DNA of 64,000 nt from Lepidurus packardi. Taxonomy: Eukaryota > Arthropoda > Branchiopoda > Notostraca > Triopsidae. The notes beneath the pieces were generated by a model. That model was not told where the DNA came from. It searched no databases and saw only the letters and a list, made by a program, of their open reading frames with translations. Location of the stretch: contig JAKZAN010000062.1 of assembly GCA_023053545.1 (NCBI GenBank), positions 62,001 through 126,000 of the forward strand, in the 5' to 3' direction. This document shows positions 52,802 through 61,898 of the stretch, piece after piece (position 1 is the first letter of the stretch; the number at the start of each line of letters is the position of its first letter). The position numbers and the translations under genes are program-made.

Positions 52802-53584
52802 ATGAACTACGATAACTTATTAGTCGAAGTGCAAAACGGCCTCGCCATCTTAACGATCAACCGCCCAGAAAAGCTAAACGCCCTAAACACCAAAACAATT
52901 TCGGAATTGCACGACGCTTTCAAAACACTCGCAAACAACCACGAAGTGCGCGCGATTATTTTAACCGGCAGCGGCGAAAAAGCTTTCGTTGCAGGAGCTG
53001 ATATCGCCGAATTTGCTTCGTTTTCAGAAAATGAAGGTGCAAAAATGGCCGCTGAAGGTCAGCACAAACTTTTCGATTTTGTCGAAAATCTACAAACTCC
53101 AGTCATCGCAGCAGTTAATGGCTTTGCCCTTGGCGGCGGATTAGAATTGGCAATGGCTGCACATTTCCGAATTGCATCAGACAATGCAAAACTAGGCTTG
53201 CCAGAAGTTTCTTTGGGCGTCATTCCAGGTTACGGCGGCACGCAAAGATTGCCGCAACTAATTGGAAAAGGAAAAGCGATGGAACTCATCATGACAGCTG
53301 GAATGCTAACAGCAGATGAAGCAAAAACTTGCGGACTTGTGAATTATGTAGTGCCACAATCGGATTTAATCGAGTTTACGAAGTCGATTGCTGCCAAAAT
53401 CATGCGCAACTCCCCAGCAGCAATCTCAAAAGCAATCGAAGCTGTAAATGCAAACTATAAAGACGGAACAAACGGATATGAAACAGAAATTCGCGCCTTT
53501 GGCGAATGCTTTGCTACAAAAGATTTTTCGGAAGGCACAACAGCTTTTTTGGAAAAAAGAAAACCAACTTTCACCGGAAAATAA
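52802..53584 (+). CDS. Enoyl-CoA hydratase/isomerase family protein
   Basis: The protein (260 residues) is a crotonase. Oxyanion-hole segments are AFVAGADIAEFASF and ALGGGLELAMAAHFRIAS; the catalytic glutamates lie in LGLPEVSLGVIPGYGGTQRLP. It is close to short-chain enoyl-CoA hydratases (3-hydroxybutyryl-CoA dehydratase), used in beta-oxidation or leucine/butanoate pathways. It follows the kinase gene and ends 1 bp before the convergent HD gene. Confidence 0.93.
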   Translation: MNYDNLLVEVQNGLAILTINRPEKLNALNTKTISELHDAFKTLANNHEVRAIILTGSGEKAFVAGADIAEFASFSENEGAKMAAEGQHKLFDFVENLQTPVIAAVNGFALGGGLELAMAAHFRIASDNAKLGLPEVSLGVIPGYGGTQRLPQLIGKGKAMELIMTAGMLTADEAKTCGLVNYVVPQSDLIEFTKSIAAKIMRNSPAAISKAIEAVNANYKDGTNGYETEIRAFGECFATKDFSEGTTAFLEKRKPTFTGK

Positions 53585-54232
53585 TTACTTCCGCCCTTCC
53601 CATTCATCATAAAATTGCGCAAGGAACGCTTCCATAAATTGGTGGCGTTCCTTTGCTATTTTTAGCCCAGATTCCGTATTCATTTTATCCTTCAAAAGCA
53701 GCAATTTCTCATAAAAGTGATTAATCGTTGGCGCCGCCGATTGCTTATATTCAGCTTTTGTCATGGCAAGATTGGGCTTAATTGCTGGATCATAAAGCGC
53801 CCTGTTTTTAAATCCCCCATAATTAAACGTCCGCGCAATGCCAATCGCCCCAATTGCATCCAAACGATCCGCATCCTGCACAATTCGCAATTCTACCGAA
53901 TCAAATTCGCGCTCAAAATTTCCGCCTTTAAACGAAACATGCTTAATAATTTGCGCAATATGTTCGGTTTTCGATTCGTCAAAGTGCTGCCTTTCTAGAA
54001 ACTCACGTGCAATTCTTGGGCCTACACTTTCATCGCCATTGTGAAATTTACTGTCGGCCACGTCATGCAAAAGTGTCGCCAATTGCACGACCTCAACATC
54101 ACATTGCTCCGTTTCCGCAATCAAAAGCGCATTCTTATAAACCCGCTCCACATGAAACCAATCATGCCCGCCCTCTGCACCTTCGAGCTGCTTTTTTACG
54201 AAATTTATCGTGGCTTGAATCAACTGCATCAT
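53585..54232 (-). CDS. HD-domain phosphohydrolase
   Basis: The protein (215 residues) has H...HD...D metal ligands: GHDWFHVERVYKNA, VVQLATLLHDVADSKFHNGD and the Asp in RIVQDADRLDAIGAIGIART. This matches the YedJ/PduO-neighbour type HD hydrolases that act on small phosphorylated molecules; the substrate is not known. The start could be either Met of MMQL. Repeat copy 7 lies immediately upstream. Confidence 0.9.
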   Translation of the reverse strand: MMQLIQATINFVKKQLEGAEGGHDWFHVERVYKNALLIAETEQCDVEVVQLATLLHDVADSKFHNGDESVGPRIAREFLERQHFDESKTEHIAQIIKHVSFKGGNFEREFDSVELRIVQDADRLDAIGAIGIARTFNYGGFKNRALYDPAIKPNLAMTKAEYKQSAAPTINHFYEKLLLLKDKMNTESGLKIAKERHQFMEAFLAQFYDEWEGRK

Positions 54233-54254
54233 TTAGAAATTTTAATTTTTTTTA

Positions 54255-54359
54255 GGAGCTATTTCCGCCTTCTGCTCTATCTTTTTTGCGAAGATCATCT
54301 AACCATTATTCAACCCCATTTTCGCAAAAAAGGATGCCGCTGCCAGTCGGGGCTAGGGC
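54255..54359 (-). repeat. Dispersed hairpin element, copy 7
   Basis: In minus orientation, bounded by GGAGCTATTTCCGCCTTC and GCCAGTCGGGGCTAGGGC. The core CTTTTTTGCGAA...TTCGCAAAAAAGG is a long hairpin with an AT-rich loop. It fills the gap between the desaturase stop and the HD gene start. Confidence 0.8.
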
Positions 54360-54413
54360 ATTCGTTTTCAAAAAAAATACCCATCTGAAAATCAAGATGG
54401 GCATTATAAAATA

Positions 54414-55397
54414 TTATCGAGCTGGTTCAACCCACTTAAAAATATGTGATTCTTCAGGAATAACCAATCGCTCAGAAATCTTCGCCATTCTAGCTGGCAA
54501 TTTCATCAAATAGTCACGCGCCTTTTCGGCTTCATCAGTTAAATTACCAATATTAGCAATGTCCCATCGCGTGATCAATTTCTGCATAATATCGACATAA
54601 TCATTTGCGGTATAAACCCCAATTCTTTGCGCCGAATCAGAAAATTGTTCAAAAGCACTGCTTACCTTTTCTCCAGACTCCCTCAAAAACTGAGCAGGCA
54701 TTACAATTTTACGTTTCATCATATAATGAAAAGCCAACATCATTTCACTTGGATCCACCTGAAAAATACGGTGCACAAACTCGCTATACGCATGATGGTG
54801 ACGCATTTCATCTCCAGCAATCAATCGGCAAATTTTTGATAATTTATTGTCGCCATATGTTTTCGCCAACTGCGCAACACGGTTGTGCGAAACGTAAGTT
54901 GCCAATTCCTGAAAACTAGTATACACAAAGTTTTTATAAGGATCACGACCCGTTCCGATATCAAAACCATCAGCAATCAGGTGTTGCGTAGTTACTTCAA
55001 CTTCGCGCATGTTCACCCGGCCAGAAAGGTATAAGTATTTGTTCAGCAAATCGCCGTGGCGGTTCTCTTCGCCAGTCCAGTTTCGAACCCATTTCGACCA
55101 GCCGTTATTTTCCTGCTGATCCACACCTTCCACATCCATCAACCAAGATTCATAGGTTGGAAGTGCTTCTTCTGTTATGGTATCGCCAACTAAAACCACC
55201 CAAAAATCATACGGAAGGTCTTTTGCAATTTCTCTTAATTCTTTAACCTCATCAAAAAAACTTTCCTTTTCTGAATTTGGAAGTAAGTCAGATGGCTGCC
55301 ATATTTTATCTACTGGAATTAAAAATTCATCAACAAAAGCGTCAATGTTTTTTTCCAGAAATTGCATAACCTCTAACCTGATGTTGTGTAAGGACAT
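54414..55397 (-). CDS. Acyl-ACP desaturase (ferritin-like di-iron)
   Basis: The protein (327 residues) is a soluble stearoyl-ACP desaturase homologue that places a double bond in acyl chains bound to acyl carrier protein. The two di-iron EExxH-type motifs are visible: WTGEENRHGDLL and IAGDEMRHHHAYSEF, with the AYSEFVHRIFQ helix. The Glu of helix 1 lies in ESWLMDVEGVD. It is adjacent to a PlsC acyltransferase gene on the same strand (10-bp gap), consistent with membrane-lipid unsaturation. Confidence 0.93.
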   Translation of the reverse strand: MSLHNIRLEVMQFLEKNIDAFVDEFLIPVDKIWQPSDLLPNSEKESFFDEVKELREIAKDLPYDFWVVLVGDTITEEALPTYESWLMDVEGVDQQENNGWSKWVRNWTGEENRHGDLLNKYLYLSGRVNMREVEVTTQHLIADGFDIGTGRDPYKNFVYTSFQELATYVSHNRVAQLAKTYGDNKLSKICRLIAGDEMRHHHAYSEFVHRIFQVDPSEMMLAFHYMMKRKIVMPAQFLRESGEKVSSAFEQFSDSAQRIGVYTANDYVDIMQKLITRWDIANIGNLTDEAEKARDYLMKLPARMAKISERLVIPEESHIFKWVEPAR

Positions 55398-55407
55398 TGT
55401 TTATGTT

Positions 55408-56142
55408 TTAATATTTAATGCTATCAACTATCGCTTTTTCTGCATGTTCCATAATCTCTTCAAAAGTATAGTCTGAAACTTTAATGGGATCATGAATGAC
55501 AAAGGTAAGATGATTTACCAAGCCAAATGGGAAAAAGCCAAATTTACCCATTTTCCATGAATTATTAATACTAATTGGCACAACAACTGCGTTTGGAGCA
55601 CTTTTACACAAGATTTTTAGACCAGTTTGTGCGAATTCTTTTGGTTTTCCAGTCTTAGACCTCGTGCCTTCCGGGAAAATTACAGCCGAACGATTGTGCT
55701 TCACAATATATTCGGATAGGGCTTTAATGGCGGGAAGGGCTTGTTTGGGATCTTTCCGGTCTATCAAAACGTTATCCCCATGCCTTAAATTATAAGAAAC
55801 GCTCGGTATTCCTTTACCCAATTCTTTTTTACTGACAAATTTTGGGTGAAATTTCCTCAAGAACCAAATCATTGCAACAATATCATACAAACTCTGATGG
55901 TTGGCTACAAAAATAACCGGGATGCCAACCGGAACTTTATTGCGGCCCTCAAACTTATAAGTGTTTCCCAACAAGTGGCCAATTCGCAACAAGATGCCAT
56001 TCAAAATATCGACGCTTTTTTTATGCGCTTGGTATCCAAACAGGTTGAAACAAACCCATTGCACTGGATGAAACACCAATAATGCTATAAGAAACAGCAA
56101 CATGGCGAAAAGCGATATCGGATACGAAATGATTTTTTCCAT
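55408..56142 (-). CDS. 1-acyl-sn-glycerol-3-phosphate acyltransferase (PlsC family)
   Basis: The protein (244 residues) has an N-terminal membrane helix, then the acyltransferase motifs: HX4D in VANHQSLYDIVAM, the FVSKKELGKGIP segment, FPEGTRSKTGKP and a late VVVPISINNSWKMG. It adds the second acyl chain in phospholipid synthesis at the cytoplasmic face. It lies upstream of the desaturase gene in the same direction. Confidence 0.93.
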   Translation of the reverse strand: MEKIISYPISLFAMLLFLIALLVFHPVQWVCFNLFGYQAHKKSVDILNGILLRIGHLLGNTYKFEGRNKVPVGIPVIFVANHQSLYDIVAMIWFLRKFHPKFVSKKELGKGIPSVSYNLRHGDNVLIDRKDPKQALPAIKALSEYIVKHNRSAVIFPEGTRSKTGKPKEFAQTGLKILCKSAPNAVVVPISINNSWKMGKFGFFPFGLVNHLTFVIHDPIKVSDYTFEEIMEHAEKAIVDSIKY

Positions 56143-56294
56143 TGGGCAAGTAATTTCTGGGCAAAAATACTAATAATATTGAATAATTAATTAAAACTTA
56201 AAGCGCCCAATCCGCAGCAACAAAGGACTTCGTTGAAAGTGAAAAAATAACTTTTTTGGAGGTAAAACCACGCCCATGTTTTTATTAACAATGC

Positions 56295-56302
56295 TATATT
56301 TG
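56295..56302 (+). promoter_or_regulatory. -7 promoter element of recA
   Basis: TATATTTG lies 33 bp before the ATG at 56336. It rules out the longer frame starting at 56276. Confidence 0.65.
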
Positions 56303-56335
56303 TCTTCTAAAAAACTTATTTTTACGAAAAATTAT

Positions 56336-57364
56336 ATGGCAACTAAAGGTAAAGATACTATGAGTTCGGAGAAAGAAGCAAAATTAAAAGCGCTGCAACT
56401 AACCCTTGATAAGCTGGACAAGACTTACGGTAAAGGAACCGTAATGAAAATGGGCGACAAGGCTGTGGAAGAAGTGGAAGTCATTTCGTCAGGATCGCTT
56501 GGATTGGATTTAGCGCTTGGTGTTAATGGCTATCCAAGAGGTCGTGTGATCGAAATTTACGGGCCAGAATCTTCTGGAAAAACCACACTTACTTTGCATG
56601 CTATTGCAGAAGCACAAAAAGCCGGCGGTATTGCTGCCTTTATCGATGCGGAACATGCCTTCGACAGAAATTATGCACACAAACTAGGTGTCAATATTGA
56701 AGACCTAATTATATCGCAACCTGATAATGGTGAGCAAGCATTGGAAATTGCAGAAAACTTGATTCGTTCTGGTGCAATTGATATTGTCGTGATTGACTCG
56801 GTTGCAGCTTTAACGCCAAAAAGTGAAATTGAAGGCGAAATGGGTGATTCAAAAATGGGACTACATGCCCGATTGATGTCGCAAGCACTTCGAAAATTGA
56901 CAGGAACAATCAGCAAAACAAATTGTACGGTTTTCTTCATCAACCAGTTGAGAGAGAAAATTGGCGTAATGTTCGGAAATCCAGAAACGACTACCGGTGG
57001 AAATGCGTTGAAATTCTACGCTTCAGTTCGTTTGGACATCAGAAGATCATCGCAAATTAAGGATGGCGAAAACGTGATTGGTAATAGAACAAAAGTCAAA
57101 GTCGTTAAAAACAAAGTTGCACCGCCTTTCAAAACAGCAGAATTCGACATCATGTATGGCGAAGGCGTTTCGAAAACTGGTGAAATTTTAGATTTAGCAG
57201 TTGAATTCGAAATCATCAAAAAAGCAGGATCATGGTTTAGCTACGGCGAAACAAAATTAGGACAAGGACGTGACGCAGTGAAAGTCTTAATTAAAGACAA
57301 TCCAGAACTAGCAGACGAGCTAGAACACAAAATTAAAGAGCAAATTAAAGAAAATAATGCCTAA
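56336..57364 (+). CDS. recA: Recombinase RecA
   Basis: The protein (342 residues from ATG 56336) is the ATP-dependent strand-exchange protein for recombination and SOS induction. Walker A is [11 protein letters not shown], with [17 protein letters not shown], Walker [11 protein letters not shown], the L1/L2 region [21 protein letters not shown] and [22 protein letters not shown]. The C-terminal domain is present and acidic at the very end. Single-gene unit with a strong terminator. Confidence 0.98.
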   Translation: MATKGKDTMSSEKEAKLKALQLTLDKLDKTYGKGTVMKMGDKAVEEVEVISSGSLGLDLALGVNGYPRGRVIEIYGPESSGKTTLTLHAIAEAQKAGGIAAFIDAEHAFDRNYAHKLGVNIEDLIISQPDNGEQALEIAENLIRSGAIDIVVIDSVAALTPKSEIEGEMGDSKMGLHARLMSQALRKLTGTISKTNCTVFFINQLREKIGVMFGNPETTTGGNALKFYASVRLDIRRSSQIKDGENVIGNRTKVKVVKNKVAPPFKTAEFDIMYGEGVSKTGEILDLAVEFEIIKKAGSWFSYGETKLGQGRDAVKVLIKDNPELADELEHKIKEQIKENNA

Positions 57365-57372
57365 ATTATCAA

Positions 57373-57402
57373 CCCGAAAATTATTTTTCGGGTTTTTTTT
57401 TC
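57373..57402 (+). terminator. Rho-independent terminator of recA
   Basis: CCCGAAAA-TTAT-TTTTCGGG with a 10-nt T run, 8 bp past the recA stop. Confidence 0.9.
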
Positions 57403-57461
57403 GCGCTGACGCAACCTAATAGAGGCTGCGGCATCTTAAATTATAAATAACATTTTATCTA

Positions 57462-57860
57462 ATGAAAAAGATTGTCTTTTTACTAATTTCAATAACAACA
57501 CTGATTTCGTGCAACGCAGATTCAGAAGATTCATATAATGCACTATCAACCATAGACGACGTAACAATGCCAGCTCGATATAAGGTAGACAGCATATCCA
57601 ATATTCTAATAAAATATAAAAGGCCGTCAGATTGTGACCTATTCAATGGGTTCTATTATGACGCGCAAGGTCAAAATCGAACAGTTGCAATTCAGCTATT
57701 GCGGATGACGCAGTCAAATTGCAGTCCAGACAATACGGTCTATGAAGTGCCGTTAGCATTTAAACCAGCGCAATCAGGAACCTATACATTTAAGTTTTGG
57801 CGTGCAACAAACGACCAGGGCGTTGATGAGTATATTGAGCGGGCAGTTATTGTACCCTAA
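57462..57860 (+). CDS. Small lipoprotein of unknown function
   Basis: The protein has 132 residues. The lipoprotein signal peptide ends at the lipobox LISCN. The mature part is beta-rich, with paired cysteines (SDCDLFNGFYYDAQ and QSNCSPDN) and an Ig-like end (SGTYTFKFWRATNDQGVDEY). The family is not recognised. It precedes the sigma-factor operon by 23 bp on the same strand and may be co-transcribed. Confidence 0.75.
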   Translation: MKKIVFLLISITTLISCNADSEDSYNALSTIDDVTMPARYKVDSISNILIKYKRPSDCDLFNGFYYDAQGQNRTVAIQLLRMTQSNCSPDNTVYEVPLAFKPAQSGTYTFKFWRATNDQGVDEYIERAVIVP

Positions 57861-57883
57861 TAATAATCTTTAATCAAAAACAA

Positions 57884-58432
57884 TTGAGTTTAGAAAAGCT
57901 CATAACAGATTGCAAAAACAATGATATAAAAGCGCAGGAACAATTATACCGACTATTTTCGAGTAAATTGTTTGCCGTATGCTTAAAATATTCGCGCAAT
58001 TATGCAGAGGCGCAAGATCATTTGCAAGATGGGTTTTTGATTATTTTTGAAAAAATAGGGCAGTTCACGAACAAAGGCTCGTTTGAAGGTTGGATGAAGC
58101 GCATCATGGTGAATAACGTTTTGCAACAATACCGCCAAGTGAGCTTCTTGGAATTGGTGAATGAAAACATTCCTGATGTGCCAGAAGTGGAAATTGATGA
58201 TGAAAACATCCCGATTGATTTTTTAATGAAAATTATTCAGGAATTGCCAGACCGATACAGATTGGTTTTTAGTTTATATATAATTGATGGCTATTCTCAC
58301 AAGGAAATTTCCGAAATGCTCGAAATAAACATCGGCACTTCCAAATCAAATTTGGCAAGAGCGCGAATCATTTTAAAGGAAAAAGTAACGCATTATTTAG
58401 CGTCTGAAAACAAATTACCATCTGCCAAATGA
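57884..58432 (+). CDS. ECF RNA polymerase sigma factor
   Basis: The protein (182 residues) has sigma-70 region 2 (FAVCLKYSRNYAEAQDHLQD, then GFLIIFEKIGQFTNKGSFEGW) and region 4 (LPDRYRLVFSLYIIDGYSHK, EISEMLEINIGTSKSNLARAR). The start is TTG (MSLEKLITDCKNND). The typical target is extracytoplasmic stress or surface genes. The stop overlaps the start of the next gene by 4 bp, so sigma factor and its probable anti-sigma partner are made together. Confidence 0.93.
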   Translation: MSLEKLITDCKNNDIKAQEQLYRLFSSKLFAVCLKYSRNYAEAQDHLQDGFLIIFEKIGQFTNKGSFEGWMKRIMVNNVLQQYRQVSFLELVNENIPDVPEVEIDDENIPIDFLMKIIQELPDRYRLVFSLYIIDGYSHKEISEMLEINIGTSKSNLARARIILKEKVTHYLASENKLPSAK

Positions 58433-60021
58433 CAGAGAAAAAGAACATAGATAGGCTGTTTCAAGAACGACTGAAAGACTTCGAGGTACTTCCGCCAGAA
58501 GAGGTCTGGACAAGTCTTGAGGCCAAATTAAACCCTAAGAAAAAACGTCGTGTAATTCCAATGTGGTATAAACTCTCTGGAATTGCTGCTTCATTTTTGC
58601 TTTTGGGCGGTCTTTGGTATGCATTTGAACCGCAAAGTGATATCTATCAAGAAAAAAACAACACGGTAGAGCGCGGCAATACAGTAAAAAAGCCAGCGAA
58701 GGAACTGTTGCTAGAAAACGGCACAACGCCAACAAAATCCGCTAATCAAACACCGCTTGAAATTGTGAATACGGACGGTCAGCCCCAGAAGTCTGCAGTA
58801 GCCGCAGGACCGGACTTGCAAGTGGAAGCGGAAGAAAAGCAAAATACTTTGCAGCAGTCTATTAGCAATTCACGCGCTAGTGTTGAAGAAAAAATTGCGG
58901 GAAAAAGCACTTCAAAAAGGACCCTGAAAAGTAATCGCGGCCAGAAAAATCGGGCTGTCGCAGAAAAATCCGTTCCCAATGACGCAAAAAGCAGCCATGA
59001 AAAAGGAAATCCTGCAAGCGCATATAAGACTACAAATAACATAAAAAATAAATCCACTGATGCATCGATTGCCCAGATGGGAAACATACCAAGTCAAAAA
59101 ATAGAAAGCTTCAAAAAAGAGGATAAAATTTTGAATAATGACCTAAACGCACCAGAAAAAGCGGGCGTTTCAGAAAATCTTGGAACAAAAACAGCTGCCG
59201 TTGAAAACGCGGAATTACAGAAAAAAGAGCCGTCTGCAATAGCACTGCAAACCCCAAATGCCTTAGACGATTTGCTGCGTGAAAAAGAAAAAGAGCAAAA
59301 TCTTGAAAAAGCGAAAAAATTTAATCGTTGGGAAGTGTCACCCCACATCGCACCACTATATTTCAGTTTAAACAGCGAAAATTCGACGTTAGATGCGCGC
59401 TTGAATCAAAATGAAAAAGCAATCAAAAGTAGCACTGCATATGGCGTTGGGCTGCAAGTGGCATTAAGCAAAAAAGTTGCCATTCGCACTGGCGTAAGCA
59501 CAGTATCAATGGAAATGGTAACTGGCGATGTCCTATTCTCGCAAAGTTCGTTGGCATCTTCATTGGCAAATGTGAACACGAATTTGCAAGGCTCGTTAAT
59601 CCAAGTTGCTTTTCCGATCGACTTAGTTGAAGCCCCAATTTACGGACGATTGAAGTTCTATGATGGCACTTTGAATCAGAAAATTGGTTATTTAGAAGTC
59701 CCATTAGAACTGTCTTATAAAATAATTGATTCTAGATTTGGAGTTGATTTGATAGGTGGGTTTAGTACTTTATTCTTAAATCAAAATGAAGTTCTTCTCA
59801 AGTCTGGCGGCATCGCTATGGAAATCGGCGAAACAAACAACCTCAACAATGTTCATTTTAGTAGTAATCTTGGATTGGGATTGCGCTACAGAATATATAA
59901 AGGATTTCAAGCGAAGGTTGAACCAACTTTCAAATATCAGATTAACTCGTTTACAGATGATTCAGAAAACGTGAGGCCCTACTTTTTTGGAATATATTCA
60001 GGATTGAGTTTTCAATTTTAA
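58429..60021 (+). CDS. Anti-sigma-like N-terminus, single TM, long linker and C-terminal outer-membrane barrel domain
   Basis: The protein has 530 residues. The cytoplasmic segment (about 1-45: DRLFQERLKDFEVLPPEEVW) is followed by one membrane helix (about 46-66, LSGIAASFLLLGGLWYAF). A low-complexity Lys/Asn/Ser/Glu-rich region of about 230 residues comes next. The C-terminal beta-barrel-like domain runs from about 300 (RWEVSPHIAPLYFSLN) and ends PYFFGIYSGLSFQF. The coupling with the ECF sigma gene suggests an anti-sigma factor whose linker spans the periplasm to an outer-membrane domain. This role is inferred from architecture. Confidence 0.78.
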   Translation: MTEKKNIDRLFQERLKDFEVLPPEEVWTSLEAKLNPKKKRRVIPMWYKLSGIAASFLLLGGLWYAFEPQSDIYQEKNNTVERGNTVKKPAKELLLENGTTPTKSANQTPLEIVNTDGQPQKSAVAAGPDLQVEAEEKQNTLQQSISNSRASVEEKIAGKSTSKRTLKSNRGQKNRAVAEKSVPNDAKSSHEKGNPASAYKTTNNIKNKSTDASIAQMGNIPSQKIESFKKEDKILNNDLNAPEKAGVSENLGTKTAAVENAELQKKEPSAIALQTPNALDDLLREKEKEQNLEKAKKFNRWEVSPHIAPLYFSLNSENSTLDARLNQNEKAIKSSTAYGVGLQVALSKKVAIRTGVSTVSMEMVTGDVLFSQSSLASSLANVNTNLQGSLIQVAFPIDLVEAPIYGRLKFYDGTLNQKIGYLEVPLELSYKIIDSRFGVDLIGGFSTLFLNQNEVLLKSGGIAMEIGETNNLNNVHFSSNLGLGLRYRIYKGFQAKVEPTFKYQINSFTDDSENVRPYFFGIYSGLSFQF

Positions 60022-60080
60022 GCTGTGGTTAGGCTTAAAAATTAGTTAAGTTTGGTTATTTGCGCCATCAAATAATCATA

Positions 60081-60108
60081 AGCGCCCAATCTAATTGGGC
60101 GCTTTTTT
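60081..60108 (+). terminator. Rho-independent terminator of the sigma-factor operon
   Basis: AGCGCCCAAT-CTA-ATTGGGCGCT is a perfect 10-bp stem with six T residues. It overlaps the last codons of the convergent acyltransferase gene. Confidence 0.85.
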
Positions 60109-60849
60109 GTTGAAATTTTGCAACTGCTGGGAAATAAGATTGAAACTTTTCTCCTTAAGATCTTTGATATCCTTTTTGTTTTCGATTGACGCGCCTTTGG
60201 TTTCAATAAAAGAATGCATTTTAACGCGCATAATGCCTGGGCTCCCACTAAAAAAAGTATACGAAAAACGTTTTTTATTATCCGCGAAAGTGAGTGGCAC
60301 AATTGGAATTTGATGTTCGGCTGCTAGTCGGAAAGCACCATCTTTAAACTCGTCTAATGCAACAGATTCATCCGGAACGCCGCCTTCGGGAAATATACAG
60401 ATGCTTAGACCTTGATTTAGACGTTTTTGTGCCCTTTCAAACACTTCCATTCTGCTTTTAGAACTCTTTCGATCGACTAAGATGCACGAACGTTTGTAGA
60501 AAAACCCAAATAAAGGAATTTTGGCTAACTCCTTCTTTCCAACAAATACAAATGGATTTCGAACCACAGCGAGCATCAACATAATATCTGCCATCGACGT
60601 GTGATTTGCAATAAACATATAGCTTTTGTTAGCTTCCAATTCTTGCTCTCGGGTCACCACATAATAAAATCCCATTCCAAATAAAATCACTTTTGCCCAG
60701 ATTCTCGCCATAATAAAGAAGTATGGATACCACTTTTCTTTTAAAATGGAAACAACTAGAAATGGGAACATAATGATTATTGGTGCGCCTAAAAGCACAT
60801 AAAACCAAATACGCCATAACAGGATTAAAGCCTTCTTTAAGATTTTCAT
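60091..60849 (-). CDS. Lysophospholipid acyltransferase (PlsC family)
   Basis: The protein has 252 residues from ATG 60849 (MKILKKALILLWRIWFYV). N-terminal membrane helices are followed by HX4D in IANHTSMADIMLM, the FVGKKELAKIP segment, FPEGGVPDES and IVPLTFADNKKRF. It is a second PlsC-type enzyme in the window, probably a 1-acylglycerol-3-phosphate acyltransferase. Divergent from trpS. Its last codons lie in the terminator hairpin of the opposing operon. Confidence 0.9.
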   Translation of the reverse strand: MKILKKALILLWRIWFYVLLGAPIIIMFPFLVVSILKEKWYPYFFIMARIWAKVILFGMGFYYVVTREQELEANKSYMFIANHTSMADIMLMLAVVRNPFVFVGKKELAKIPLFGFFYKRSCILVDRKSSKSRMEVFERAQKRLNQGLSICIFPEGGVPDESVALDEFKDGAFRLAAEHQIPIVPLTFADNKKRFSYTFFSGSPGIMRVKMHSFIETKGASIENKKDIKDLKEKSFNLISQQLQNFNKKAPN

Positions 60850-60919
60850 AACTCCAAAAGTAAGTAAACGTGTGGAATTTTTCTCAAAAGAATTAACTTT
60901 GCCGCAAAACCAATACAAA

Positions 60920-61898
60920 ATGGCGAAAATTCTAACAGGCATTCAAAGCACAGGAACTCCACACCTTGGAAATTTATTAGGCGCAATACTGCCTGCCATC
61001 AAATTGTCTGTAGAATCAGGCAATGAGTCGTTTTTGTTTATTGCAGATCTTCATTCTGCTACGCAAATCAAAGACGGAACAACGCTTCGCCAGAATACCT
61101 ATAGCACAGCCGCAGCATGGCTAGCATGTGGTTTGGATACTGAAAAAGTTATTTTTTACAGACAATCTGATGTTCCACAAACAGCTGAATTGTCGTGGTA
61201 TTTGAGTTGTTTTTTTTCCATTTCAAAGGCTAACATTAGCGCATTCATTTAAGGATAAAGCAGATCGTCTGGAAGATGTTAATGCGGGGTTATTTACTTA
61301 CCCAATGTTGATGGCGGCAGATATTTTGTTGTATGACGCCGAGTTTGTGCCTGTGGGAAAAGACCAATTGCAGCACATCGAAATCACAAGAGATGTGGCT
61401 TCTCGTTTTAACTTTCAGATGGGCGAAACCTTTGTTTTGCCAACGGCTAAAATAAGTGAAGAAACGATGTATGTGCCTGGAACAGATGGTCAAAAAATGA
61501 GTAAATCAAGAGGCAATATAATTGATGTTTTCTTGCCCGAGAAGGCGCTTCGGAAACAAATCATGTCGGTTGAAACAGATTCGACGCCGCTTGAAGAACC
61601 AAAAAACCCTGATACCTGCAAAATATTTGGGATCTACAAATTGTTAGCTTCAGAAGCGCAAATTGCAGAAATGCGGATTAAATATGAGAATAGCGAGCGC
61701 AATTTTGGCTATGGCCACGCTAAGCAGGCCTTGTTCGAAGTAGTCCTGACTTCTTTTGCAGATGCCCGCGCGAAATATGACTATTTCATGGCAAATCCAG
61801 CAGAAATTGACGCACATCTACTGAAAGGCGCTGAAAAAGCCGCTGCAATTGCGAATGGCGTTTTAGCACGTGTTCGGGCCAAATTAGGATACAACTAG
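60920..61898 (+). pseudogene. trpS: Tryptophan--tRNA ligase, frameshifted
   Basis: This is tryptophanyl-tRNA synthetase. The first part (from ATG 60920) has ILTGIQSTGTPHLGNLLGAI (HIGH-like) and reads to codon 97. At the T8 tract 61210-61217 the frame then shifts and stops at 61252. The other frame encodes the expected PFQRLTLAHSFKDKADRLED and GLFTYPMLMAADILLYDAEF, then the KMSKS loop (DGQKMSKSRGN) and a normal end. One T too many explains the break; six Ts after TGT would restore a ~325-residue enzyme. The gene is normally essential, so a sequencing error, transcript slippage or a second trpS elsewhere are the options. Confidence 0.88.

Noticed and set aside
54007-54388. Plus-strand open frames across the HD gene start and repeat copy 7
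   Set aside because: Antisense to the HD gene and running through a repeat; no motif or start signal.
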